DNA from: CAZAMP01 sp964486455
GTDB taxonomy: Bacteria; Eisenbacteria; RBG-16-71-46; CAZAMP01
Assembly (NCBI GenBank): GCA_964486455.1
Contig: CAZAMP010000035.1
Coordinates: 1 to 45,973 of the forward strand
Reading direction: 5' to 3'
DNA length: 45,973 nucleotides
The notes under the pieces were generated by a model that was given only the letters and a program-made list of their open reading frames with translations, was not told the origin of the DNA and searched no databases. Made by a program: the position numbers and the translations under genes. Below, piece by piece: positions 25,428-33,710 of this stretch (positions within the stretch are counted from its first letter, which is position 1; every line of letters starts with the position of its first letter).

Positions 25428-26426
25428 ATGATCGACCGTCGTCCGCCTGAGACCCGAAGCGCGTGCTCGGGAGTCCTCGCCACCGGGCTCGCTCTGTTCT
25501 CGATGATCACGGTCGCGGTATCGCCGCTCTCGGCCGACAGCGACACGCTGCGGGTGGGCGATCCGGCACCGGACTTCACGCTGAGCGGTCTCGACGGCGG
25601 TCGCTACACACTGTCGGACTATCGGGGACAGGTCGTCATCCTGGCCTCGTTCGCCACCTGGTGCGCGGCCTGTGGCCCGGAGCTCTCCGACCTGGAAACG
25701 TCCGTCTGGCAACCGTACCGCGACGCCGGCGTCACCGTTCTCGCGATCGACCGCCTCGAGGACGAGTACACGGTGAGCGCGTTCGTCGATTTCTACGACC
25801 TCACGTTTCCGGTCCTCTTGGATCGGCACGCGGAGGTCTACACGACCTATTCGATTCCCGGATGCTCCTCACCCTTCCCGCGGGACTTCATCATCGCGCC
25901 GGACGGCACCATCGGCTATCTGAACTGCGACTACGATCGAGAGAGCGTGCTCTCGGTCGTGACCAATCTCCTCGGGATCGCGGACGACTCCGGCGGAGAC
26001 GGTGGCGACGGGCATGGCGATGGGGACGACGACCCCACCTGTAACGGCGACTGCGGGGACGATGAGCACGACGACGGCGCGTGCGGGGACGGCCTCTGCG
26101 ACGGGATCGACGAAGAGAACGGTGTCTCGGAAGACCTGCTGGCGATCGGATCGGTGTTGCTCTCGCAAAACGCCCCGAACCCGTTCGGGGCGTTCACGAC
26201 GATCCGCTACGGAACGCCGGAGACGGCGCACACGCGGCTCGAGATCTTCAGCGGTGCCGGGCGGCGCGTGCGCCTGCTCGTAGACCGGGAGATCTCGGCA
26301 GGCGTGCACACCGTGACCTGGGACGGCGCCGATGACAGCGGCCGCCCACTCTCATCCGGCGTCTATTTCGTGCGGATCCGTAGTGATGGAGCGTCCGAAT
26401 CCAGACGGATCGTCCTCAAGCGTTGA
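25428..26426 (+). CDS. secreted thioredoxin-like (TlpA/redoxin) protein with CxxC and FlgD-like C-terminal domain
   Basis: 332 residues. The ribosome-binding site AGGAG overlaps the stop region of the selenoprotein gene (start 13 nt after its stop), so the two form an operon. A signal peptide or anchor segment lies at 1-36. The redoxin domain (about 42-180) has VGDPAPDFTLSGLDG and active-site W-C79-A-A-C82-GPE. The conserved GCSSPFPRDFII and LNCDYD carry the same two extra cysteines as the selenoprotein. A linker of about 45 residues rich in Asp and Gly with four Cys (TCNGDCGDD ... ACGDGLCDG) may bind calcium. The FlgD-like tail starts at NAPNPFGAFTTIRY. It is the Cys counterpart of the upstream UxxC protein, likely a disulfide oxidoreductase acting outside the cytoplasm. 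Confidence 0.9.
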   Translation: MIDRRPPETRSACSGVLATGLALFSMITVAVSPLSADSDTLRVGDPAPDFTLSGLDGGRYTLSDYRGQVVILASFATWCAACGPELSDLETSVWQPYRDAGVTVLAIDRLEDEYTVSAFVDFYDLTFPVLLDRHAEVYTTYSIPGCSSPFPRDFIIAPDGTIGYLNCDYDRESVLSVVTNLLGIADDSGGDGGDGHGDGDDDPTCNGDCGDDEHDDGACGDGLCDGIDEENGVSEDLLAIGSVLLSQNAPNPFGAFTTIRYGTPETAHTRLEIFSGAGRRVRLLVDREISAGVHTVTWDGADDSGRPLSSGVYFVRIRSDGASESRRIVLKR

Positions 26427-26455
26427 TCCGGCGATAGACGGAGGTTCGACTTCGC

Positions 26456-29269
26456 TCAGCGTGCCAACACCATCCGCCGCGAGACCTCTCTCCCGTCCGC
26501 ATTGAGCCGCACGAAGTAGACGCCGCTTGCGCTCGCGCTCCCCCGATCATCGAGACCGTCCCACACCAGCCGCGTCTGACCCGCGGGAAGCGGGCCGTCG
26601 TGGAGGTGCCGTACGATCCGCCCACCGGCGTCGAAGATCGCAATGCTCGCATGTCCCGACACCGGCAGCTCGAACGCGATCCGGGTCACGGGGTTGAACG
26701 GGTTCGGCGCGTTGTGCAAGAGATGCAAGCCGGCCGGTACGCCACCATCCGCAACGTCCACGATAGCGTCACCCGTATCGAACGCGATGTCGTCGATCCA
26801 GAAACCGGGACCGACGACGGAGCCGTCCGACCCGAAGTGGATGCGGAATCTGACCTCGTCCGAAATGTAGTCCACGAGATCGAAGACGGCGCCGACCCAC
26901 CCATCGGTGGAGCCCGCCCAACCCGCACGGCACGGAACGCCGCCCACGCAGAGCGACGGATAGCCCGTCAGCGGGACTAGAAGGTCCCAATCGGATGTAT
27001 CCGTGTTCCAGATCTCGAGTCGAGTTCCGTCGCAGCACATCTCGGTCTCGGACCAGTAGTGGAAGCTCAGGCGAAGCTCGCTCTCGCCGGAGTAGTCGTA
27101 CGCCGGGCTCGTGAGCGTGCCGTGCGCGTCATCGGGATAGTCGTCGTCCATTCCCACGCCCCAACACTTCGATCCACTGAAGCCACTCGAGGGTCCGCCC
27201 GCCGTGGGCGTGCCGTGGCTCCAGAGCGCGTCGGCGGAGAAACCGCCGTCGTCGGCTTCGAAATCCTCCAGCGCCGTCACGAGCTGCAGCTCGAAATAGA
27301 CGTCCGCGCGCAGCGGACCCGCCGCGTAAACGGAATCGAAGTCGGCGGACATGCCGGGGAGACTGTCGGCGTGAAACGCGTACGTTCTGTCGACGGGGAA
27401 GCCCGGTATCCCCCAATACCCGTCCGCGTCGGTGTGCGTACCGGGGAGCGGTGCGTCCCACGGCGTCACGCGAACACCGGCAAGACCCGTGAGCCCATCG
27501 TCGCCGAGGATGCGGCCGCCCACCTCAACGGTGGGGCTCATGACGAGCGCGACGTTGAGCTCGGTCGTGTCGCCGGCGCTCACGGTCGCGGGCTCTACCG
27601 CGCTGGAGTAGAAGAACGACGTGAACTCGAGCGTGTAGTCATCGGCAAGCATCGACATGAAGTAGCTTCCGTCGGCGGCGGTCATCGCGAAGGAACCGTT
27701 CTCGGCGACCGACACCGTGACGTCGGGAACCGGGTCGCCGCTCGCGTCGTCCGTGACGACTCCGGCCACGGCACCGATGCCGGTCTGGGCGAGTGCCAGG
27801 GCCGCCTGCAGATCGGGTCGCGGCCCGATGTGATTGGAGCCAGTCTGCGGCGTTCCCGTCGCCACGAGGATGTCGCGCGCGACCTTCGCCGTGAGCGGAA
27901 TACCGAATGCCGCCTTCGTCATTCCCTGAAGCGAGGCCACCGACCCGACGACGATCGGCGAGGCGCTGGAGGTTCCGCTGAAGCTGTCCGTGTACCACTC
28001 TTCTTCCGGCCCGCCCTGGAGGTTTCCGTAGCCGCTCGTGACGACGTCGTATCCCCAACCGTGGAGGTCGACGCGTGCGCCGTAGTTGGTGAAGCCGGCC
28101 GGGTCGAGGCTCCCGCCGTTGGACGCGCCGCAGATGATCGCTCCGGAGTCACGGACGTTGCGGTCGAAGAGCCCCATGTAGACCGGATCATCGAAATCCT
28201 GCTGGCCGTTACCGGCGGCTTCGCAACAGATCCGACCGTTCGCCGTCGCGATCAGGATCGCGTCGAAGTTGTCCTGCCAGAACTCCATGCAGACGTAGCC
28301 GTACTGCCCGTTGCCGTCCGCGTTCGGGCCGGGCCCGTGCAGCTCGATCAAATAGATATCGCCCACCTCGATGGCCGCGGCCGCCTCGTTGATCGCTTCG
28401 GCGACCGAAAGCTCCCAGATCGACGCGGCGCCGACCTCGACCTCGTGACTGATGCCGGTCACGCCGTATCCGTTCACCGTGCCGCGGATCTCGCCGAGGA
28501 CCGCCGTACCGTGGTTTCGCCAGCTCTCGTAGGGAACCTCACCGCCCGCGGTGAAGAACGGAGCGGGAAGATCCTCGTGCGACCAGAGCCAGGCGCCCTC
28601 GATATCGACGACCTTCACGGTCTCGCCCTTGCCACCCGGCGTTGCCCACACGCCTTCGGCGTCCACACCGAGCGGCGGCGGATCGAGATAGCCTTGAAGC
28701 GGTGTGAAGTCCGGTGTCGGACGGCCGCCCGGCCCGCCATCGGACGAAATCGGCTCATATCGGCCGGTGAACGCGTCGAAGCCCAGCGCCGCCGGCACGG
28801 CGACCGGTTCCAGGAACGCCGTCTCGACGGCGGGGTCCGCCACGAGCACCTTGACGATCAATATCAGCTCATCCCGCGACGGAGAATGAAGCGGGCTCAG
28901 TCTGGCGTATCGGTTCAGATTGGGGAGCGCGATCCCCGACTTCCGCTCGGCCGCCTCGCGCTCGGCATCAATCGCCTCAGCGGAACGCCCGAAGTGGCGC
29001 TCGAGGCGAAACTCCGAAGCCGTGATCGAAAGCAGCGAGGAGAGGCGTGCCGCGTCGCTCGTCGCGGGCACGAGCGCTCCGCCCGACACGCTGAGTCCGC
29101 TCGCATCGGTGAGCTTCACGATGATCCGGCCCGTCGGGGCCGCCGTCTGAAGCTCGGCGTCAGACGACGCCTGGGCCGCTCCCCAGCGGAGCGCGTGGGA
29201 GGGAGATGCCAGGAGCAATGTAACGCAAGAAACAAGACATACTGCAATAACGCACGGGCGGAGACGCAT
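26456..29269 (-). CDS. secreted S8 subtilisin-like serine peptidase with carboxypeptidase-regulatory-like and FlgD-like domains
   Basis: 937 residues; the ATG at 29269 has AAGGAG 8 nt upstream and a signal peptide. An inhibitor-like propeptide (about 45-160) precedes the subtilase domain with the triad Asp (VKVVDIEGAW), His (SWRNHGTAVLGE) and Ser (FSGTSSASPIVVG), plus the oxyanion Asn in EAAGNGQQ, so it should be active. Next come two carboxypeptidase-regulatory-like beta domains (GVVTDDASGDPVPDVTVSV; GRILGDDGLTGLAGVRV) and a jelly-roll-like region (about 660-830) with paired Cys. The FlgD-like module is at the C-terminus (NAPNPFNPVTRIAFELP ... SGVYFVRL). It probably degrades extracellular protein. 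It is convergent with the selenoprotein/thioredoxin operon, with stops 29 bp apart. Confidence 0.93.
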   Translation of the reverse strand: MRLRPCVIAVCLVSCVTLLLASPSHALRWGAAQASSDAELQTAAPTGRIIVKLTDASGLSVSGGALVPATSDAARLSSLLSITASEFRLERHFGRSAEAIDAEREAAERKSGIALPNLNRYARLSPLHSPSRDELILIVKVLVADPAVETAFLEPVAVPAALGFDAFTGRYEPISSDGGPGGRPTPDFTPLQGYLDPPPLGVDAEGVWATPGGKGETVKVVDIEGAWLWSHEDLPAPFFTAGGEVPYESWRNHGTAVLGEIRGTVNGYGVTGISHEVEVGAASIWELSVAEAINEAAAAIEVGDIYLIELHGPGPNADGNGQYGYVCMEFWQDNFDAILIATANGRICCEAAGNGQQDFDDPVYMGLFDRNVRDSGAIICGASNGGSLDPAGFTNYGARVDLHGWGYDVVTSGYGNLQGGPEEEWYTDSFSGTSSASPIVVGSVASLQGMTKAAFGIPLTAKVARDILVATGTPQTGSNHIGPRPDLQAALALAQTGIGAVAGVVTDDASGDPVPDVTVSVAENGSFAMTAADGSYFMSMLADDYTLEFTSFFYSSAVEPATVSAGDTTELNVALVMSPTVEVGGRILGDDGLTGLAGVRVTPWDAPLPGTHTDADGYWGIPGFPVDRTYAFHADSLPGMSADFDSVYAAGPLRADVYFELQLVTALEDFEADDGGFSADALWSHGTPTAGGPSSGFSGSKCWGVGMDDDYPDDAHGTLTSPAYDYSGESELRLSFHYWSETEMCCDGTRLEIWNTDTSDWDLLVPLTGYPSLCVGGVPCRAGWAGSTDGWVGAVFDLVDYISDEVRFRIHFGSDGSVVGPGFWIDDIAFDTGDAIVDVADGGVPAGLHLLHNAPNPFNPVTRIAFELPVSGHASIAIFDAGGRIVRHLHDGPLPAGQTRLVWDGLDDRGSASASGVYFVRLNADGREVSRRMVLAR

Positions 29270-29303
29270 GGTGGGAACTCCTTGTGATTAGGGTCTTCCA
29301 CCA

Positions 29304-29309
29304 ATTATA
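29304..29309 (-). promoter_or_regulatory. consensus -10 (TATAAT) upstream of the S8 peptidase gene
   Basis: A perfect TATAAT on the minus strand, 34 nt before the start codon, in otherwise GC-rich sequence. No good -35 hexamer lies 16-18 nt further upstream, so the box may depend on an activator or another sigma factor. Confidence 0.5.
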
Positions 29310-29338
29310 GCGCACCCGCGTGGTCTGGAAGGAGTCCG

Positions 29339-30367
29339 TCAGCCGCAAATGACGCGGTTTCCATCGACCTTGAAGCGGCGATCCACGAAGAGCTCCGTCA
29401 CCCAGATGTTCGTCTGGGTGTGCGGTGTGACGTGAGAGGTTCGGAGCTCACCCCCGAAGAGGCCCAGGAACGGAATCAGGTGGTCGCACTGGTGCCGATC
29501 GACGGCCGCCCCCGATCCAAGCTCCGTCGCGAGGAACTCCGCCGCCTCTTCCCCGACACGCTCGGCCCGCTTGCCTCTCTCGCCGAGCGCGTCCGCACCC
29601 ACGGTCGCGCCACGATCGCCCCGGGCCCATAGGGTGACGCTCGATCCGGGAGACACTGCATCCTCGTAGCGACAGCGGATGTGGGCATCGTGTCCGGTGA
29701 GTCTACGAACGTGGTGGAGCGACGCCTGGCGTTGCCGTTCCGCCACGCGGCGCTTCTTGAGGTCGGCCGACGCGATGGAAACCCCCTCCACGGCGATGAG
29801 CGTTCCCACCTCGGTGAGCGAAATAGGTGTTCGGGTCACCGGCGACCTCGGCGTGATGCGGAGCCGAACGCGCCCGCCCCCCTTCGGATAGAAGCCGCGC
29901 CGGAGCACACCCAGTTCCAGCTTCTCCGCGCGCGCCGCAATCTGGGGGGCTATCACCTCACCAACCCACGTCATCGTCGGGCTGAACGCGACGTCGGTAC
30001 CACCACCGATTACGATCTCGGTCTTGCGATCCGCGATGAGCGATACCGGTAGAAGTGTCTGCAGCACGAGCGAGACGGCACCGGCTGTCTTGACATCGAA
30101 CTCGTAGCGTCCGCCGTGAACATCACCCGGATCGAACATGACCTCCGACGAGCCGAGCTGCGCGCCGGCTACGGTCGATCCGCTCATGCGACCGAGCGCC
30201 TTCAGAATGGTCACGTGCTGTCGCTTGAGACCGCTCACCTCGCGTCCCACGCGGATTTGCCGCGCGCGAAAGGACCTCCCGGTGAAGAGGCTCAGGACGA
30301 GTGCCGTCCGGAGTATCTGCCCACCGCCTTCGCCCTTCGATCCGTCGATGTCGACGAGATCCGGCAT
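29339..30367 (-). CDS. rtcA: RNA 3'-terminal phosphate cyclase
   Basis: 342 residues, the usual length. The second of two adjacent ATGs (30367) is 5 nt from GGAGG and gives the normal N-terminus MPDLVDIDGSKGEGGGQILRTALVLS. Family motifs: GEGGGQ near the start, KRQHVTILKAL, a Gly-rich RRGFYPKGGGRV, CDHLIPFLGLFGG and the C-terminal HTQTNIWVTELF, whose His316 is the adenylylated nucleophile. The enzyme uses ATP to turn RNA 3'-phosphates into 2',3'-cyclic phosphates. No rtcB ligase or rtcR regulator is adjacent; the sigma-54-type regulator in this window is 25 kb away and lacks the RtcR sensor domain. Confidence 0.95.
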   Translation of the reverse strand: MPDLVDIDGSKGEGGGQILRTALVLSLFTGRSFRARQIRVGREVSGLKRQHVTILKALGRMSGSTVAGAQLGSSEVMFDPGDVHGGRYEFDVKTAGAVSLVLQTLLPVSLIADRKTEIVIGGGTDVAFSPTMTWVGEVIAPQIAARAEKLELGVLRRGFYPKGGGRVRLRITPRSPVTRTPISLTEVGTLIAVEGVSIASADLKKRRVAERQRQASLHHVRRLTGHDAHIRCRYEDAVSPGSSVTLWARGDRGATVGADALGERGKRAERVGEEAAEFLATELGSGAAVDRHQCDHLIPFLGLFGGELRTSHVTPHTQTNIWVTELFVDRRFKVDGNRVICG

Positions 30368-30540
30368 CATCTCCTCCAGAGAGTTCTTTGCGCCGTACCG
30401 CTCGATAGCGAGAATACGCGCGGGGCTAGCTGCCGCCAAGGCGCGGGTTGTGAACCGAAGAACCGCCGGAAACGCGAGAGGCGCGCGGAGGCGCCAAAGG
30501 TGCGCAGAAGCGCTCGGGGTGTGCGGAAGAAAGGAACCTC

Positions 30541-30738
30541 ATGAAGATCACGGCCGACGTCTTGATCGAGGATCTCGTGCGCGAATGTCCGCAGGCCGTG
30601 ACGATTCTGCGCGACTACGGCATCCGCTGCCTGAGATGCGGGGAGCCCATCTGGGGCACATTGGCAGAGGCGGCCAAAGAAAAGGGAATCGACGACCTCG
30701 GACCCGTCCTCGCCGCCCTGAGCGAGTGTGACGACTAG
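30541..30738 (+). CDS. DUF1858 small protein
   Basis: 65 residues; start supported by AAAGGAA 5-6 nt upstream. The sequence (MKITADVLIEDLVRECPQAV, then RDYGIRCLRCGEPIWGTLAEAAKEKG) matches the DUF1858/ScdA-N-like helical domain, including the characteristic Cys pair C-L-R-C. Such domains are found in hybrid-cluster or iron-sulfur repair contexts and may bind metal or redox cofactors, but the role of stand-alone copies is not established. It is divergent from rtcA and convergent with citF. Confidence 0.85.
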   Translation: MKITADVLIEDLVRECPQAVTILRDYGIRCLRCGEPIWGTLAEAAKEKGIDDLGPVLAALSECDD

Positions 30739-30753
30739 CCGCGAGTGCAGGAA

Positions 30754-32313
30754 CTAGCCGGCGATCTGTTTCACCGCGTCGATGACACTGCCGTCGACCC
30801 ACTTGACCGCCGCGACCACGCTCTCCTCGACCTTCGGCTGATCCGCGGCGCCGCCGCAGAGTCGTTCGATCTCGGTCTTGAGCGCCTCGATCGGCACGAT
30901 CGGCAGGTCCGAGCCCTCGACCGCCGCGAGAAGATCTTCGCGCCCCGGATTGATGGCGATCCCACGTTCGGTCACGACGACGTCGATGAGCTCACCCGGG
31001 CCGCACAGCGTCGTGACCCGGTCGACGATCACCGGGATGCGGTCACGGAATGACGGGATCGCGAGGATCGTGCACTTCGAGAAGAGGCAGTTCTGCCATC
31101 CCCCGATTCCGTGCAGCAAGCGACCGTCAGAGTGCGTGACGACGTTCGCGTTGAAGCCGACGTCCACCTCGGTCGCGCCCAGCACCACCGCGTCCACCAT
31201 CGACGCGAAGTTCCCCTTCCCGTGATAGTTGTAGCTCGTGAACGGGCTCGTGTTCACGTGGTTCGCGTTCTCGCGCATCGAACGAACGCCCTCGAGGTCG
31301 AAGGTCTGTCCATCGAGGATGTAGTCGGTCAGTCCTTCTTCGAGCATCTCGACGAGATACTTGGTGCTCCCCGCCCTGACGAAGCGCGCCTTCACACCCG
31401 CCGCCCGCATCATGTCGCGGAGGTACGTCGCAAACGCGAGCGCGATGCCGCCGGCGCCGGCCTGAAACGAAAAGCCGTCTCGCATGATCCCCACGTCTCG
31501 GACAAAGCGGGCCACGTACTCGGCGATCAGCAGCCGGTCGGGGCTCTTGGTGATCCGCGTCGTGCCGGAGACGATCCGCTCCGGGATCCCGACACGGTCA
31601 ACGTTCACGACGAAGTCGACCGTGTTGCCGTGGATCTGCCACGGGATACAGGGAAACGGCACGAGGTTATCGGTCACGACGATGACGCGATCGGCGTACT
31701 GAGAATCCGCGAGCGCGAAGCCGAGCAGCCCGCAGCCCGACGGTCCGCGGTCGCCGGTGGCGTTCCCGAACGCGTCCGCCGTGGGGGCCGCGATCACGGC
31801 GATGTCGATGTGCACCTCGCCGTCCTGCACCGCCTGATAGCGGCCGCCGTGGGAGCGCAGCACGCCAAGTCCGCGCATCTTCCCCCGCGAGCAGTAGTCG
31901 CCGAGTGGTCCGTTCATCGACCCTTCGATGTGATGAACGACACCGCTGTCCATGTGGTCGATGATCGGCGCGTGACACGGGAACGAAGCGCTCGGAAACC
32001 ACATGAGGTCCTTGACCCCGAGCTCGGCCGCCGCGTCGAACACGGCGTTCGCCACGAGGTCGCCGTTTCGAAAATGATGATGGGTCGAGATCGTCATCCC
32101 GTCACGGAGACCACTCGCCTTGAGCGCCTCTTTGATATCGGCGACGAGCTTGTTGCCGTCGGCCGGGTAGCTCGCGCAGGTGGCGATCGGGGGCGCAACC
32201 TTCCGCCCGTCCGGGATCAGCTTTCCAACGCCCTGAAACGGGGTGGTGTCTCTGCCGTTCACCTCGGTCGGCACCATGCGGCCGGCCGCGTTCTCGACGA
32301 GCCGTGTGCTCAT
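30754..32313 (-). CDS. citF: citrate lyase alpha subunit (citrate:acyl-carrier-protein transferase)
   Basis: 519 residues. The ATG at 32313 overlaps the TGA of the upstream citD-citE gene by the ATGA arrangement. Typical CitF features: the N-terminal GRDTTPFQGVGKLIP region, STHHHFRNGDLVANAVFD, GLGVLRSHGGRY, NYHGKGNFASMVDAVVLGATEVDVGFNANVVTHSDG (quoted in part) and CTILAIPSFRDRIPVIVDRVTT. It transfers the acyl group on the carrier protein from acetate to citrate; the beta subunit then splits citryl-ACP to acetyl-ACP and oxaloacetate. The related citramalate lyase alpha subunit is an alternative. The genes for prosthetic-group synthesis and acetylation (citC, citX, citG) are not in the window. 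Confidence 0.93.
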   Translation of the reverse strand: MSTRLVENAAGRMVPTEVNGRDTTPFQGVGKLIPDGRKVAPPIATCASYPADGNKLVADIKEALKASGLRDGMTISTHHHFRNGDLVANAVFDAAAELGVKDLMWFPSASFPCHAPIIDHMDSGVVHHIEGSMNGPLGDYCSRGKMRGLGVLRSHGGRYQAVQDGEVHIDIAVIAAPTADAFGNATGDRGPSGCGLLGFALADSQYADRVIVVTDNLVPFPCIPWQIHGNTVDFVVNVDRVGIPERIVSGTTRITKSPDRLLIAEYVARFVRDVGIMRDGFSFQAGAGGIALAFATYLRDMMRAAGVKARFVRAGSTKYLVEMLEEGLTDYILDGQTFDLEGVRSMRENANHVNTSPFTSYNYHGKGNFASMVDAVVLGATEVDVGFNANVVTHSDGRLLHGIGGWQNCLFSKCTILAIPSFRDRIPVIVDRVTTLCGPGELIDVVVTERGIAINPGREDLLAAVEGSDLPIVPIEALKTEIERLCGGAADQPKVEESVVAAVKWVDGSVIDAVKQIAG

Positions 32314-33527
32314 TCGGCCCCCTCCCCTCTCCAAGACTCCTTCAGGACCCCGCTCTGGACGGCGAGATCGACGGTCCGGAGCGCGCGCTTCACGACCGGC
32401 GGATCGATCATCTTGCTGCCCAGCGAGACCACGCCCAGTCCGCGTCGCTCCGCGTCTTCGAAGGCCAGCACGATGCGCTTCGCCTTCTTGAGCGCCGCAT
32501 CGCCGGGGGCGAGCGCGTCGTGTATCACGGCGATCTGACGCGGATGGATGCAGCCCATCCCGTCGAATCCCATCGCCTTCGATCTCCGGACGTTCGCGCG
32601 GAGCGCTTCGGTGTCGGCGACATCCGAGAAAACCGAGTCGATCGGTTGCACGCGCGCCGCGCGCGCGGCGTTCAGGACCTGGGAACGCGCCCAGAAGCTC
32701 TCCCACCCCTCGGCGGTTCGCTCCGCGCCGATGTCCGCCGTGTAGTCTTCCAGCCCGATCGCGAGCGCCACGACGTTCTCCGACGCGGTCGCGATCTCGT
32801 ACGCATTGATGGCCCCCAATCCGCTCTCGACGATGGGCATGAGCAGAACGGGATCGGCGTCGGCCCGGGCCCGCACGTCACGGATCTTGGCGTCCACGCG
32901 GGCGACGTCTTCGCCTGATTCGCACTTGGGAATCAGGATCAGGTGAACGTTCTGAGGGATGACCGTCGCAATGTCTTCGAGCCCCGGATCTCCCTGATTG
33001 ATGCGCACCATCCGTTCCGCGCCGCAGAAATCGATCACGGCGAGCGCGTTTCGGACCAGGATACGCGCGGCGTCCTTCTCTGACGGCGCCACGCTGTCCT
33101 CGAGATCGAGGATGACACCGTCCGGCTTGTGGAGACCCGCGCTAATCATGAACTTGGGCTCGTTGCCCGGTAAGTAAAGCCGCGAGCGACGAAACCTGTC
33201 GCGACGAGTCGGATAGGTCGCGCACGGAGCCATCGGCGGGGAGACACTTCCCGTCGTCTCCGGCGACGCGCGCTTGATCGCGGCCTCGAGGCGGGCGGTG
33301 ATGACGAACGGAAGCGCGCCGGCGTCTTCGACCTCGAGGGTTCCGTCCTTCACGCCGAGCCGCTCGACCGCTTCGAGAAGCATCTCCTCGGTCGACCGCC
33401 CGTACATCGACGCGACCTTGGAGTCGAGCCGGAGCTCGATCCCACCCGATTCCGACGGCGTGAAACCGACCCAGCAGTCCGATCGAACGTCCGAACCCCG
33501 GCGTCCCGCCTCACCCCGATGGGCCAT
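32310..33527 (-). CDS. citE: fused citrate lyase acyl-carrier (gamma, CitD) and beta (CitE) subunits
   Basis: 405 residues from the ATG at 33527 (GGAGG 5 nt upstream). Residues 1-90 look like CitD: GSDVRSDCWVGF with Ser12 at the prosthetic-group attachment position, IELRLDSKVASMYG and LEVEDAGALPFVITARLEAAIKR. From about residue 115 the protein is CitE, a HpcH/HpaI aldolase-like TIM barrel: RSRLYLPGNEPKF, DGVILDLEDSVAPSEKDAAR, MVRINQ, LLMPIVESGLGAINAYEIA, IGLEDYTADIG and GFDGMGCIHPRQI. The barrel cleaves citryl-ACP, and the carrier domain carries the acyl group between CitF and CitE. CitD and CitE are normally separate genes, so the fusion is unusual. It is co-translated with citF. Confidence 0.9.
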   Translation of the reverse strand: MAHRGEAGRRGSDVRSDCWVGFTPSESGGIELRLDSKVASMYGRSTEEMLLEAVERLGVKDGTLEVEDAGALPFVITARLEAAIKRASPETTGSVSPPMAPCATYPTRRDRFRRSRLYLPGNEPKFMISAGLHKPDGVILDLEDSVAPSEKDAARILVRNALAVIDFCGAERMVRINQGDPGLEDIATVIPQNVHLILIPKCESGEDVARVDAKIRDVRARADADPVLLMPIVESGLGAINAYEIATASENVVALAIGLEDYTADIGAERTAEGWESFWARSQVLNAARAARVQPIDSVFSDVADTEALRANVRRSKAMGFDGMGCIHPRQIAVIHDALAPGDAALKKAKRIVLAFEDAERRGLGVVSLGSKMIDPPVVKRALRTVDLAVQSGVLKESWRGEGAE

Positions 33528-33710
33528 TCCTTCCTCCTCAAGTGAACTCAAGAGCTTAGGCGCCATTGCTCGAATGCCAGGCCGAAAAGGGTACGCCACT
33601 CGCCGCGGTCCCGGCAACCTCTCTATCTTCGCCTCAGTCCTCAGCATCCGCCGTCAAACGGCCGATCAAAGTATGAAATCGACGGCTGTTCTCAACCAAC
33701 GGTGGAGCTT

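Noticed and set aside
27059..29287. 742-codon plus-strand open frame
   Set aside because: It is antisense to the S8 peptidase gene, is rich in Arg, Val and Asp as expected for reverse-frame GC-rich DNA, and matches no family.
31111..32538. 475-codon plus-strand open frame
   Set aside because: Antisense to citF; composition typical of a shadow frame.
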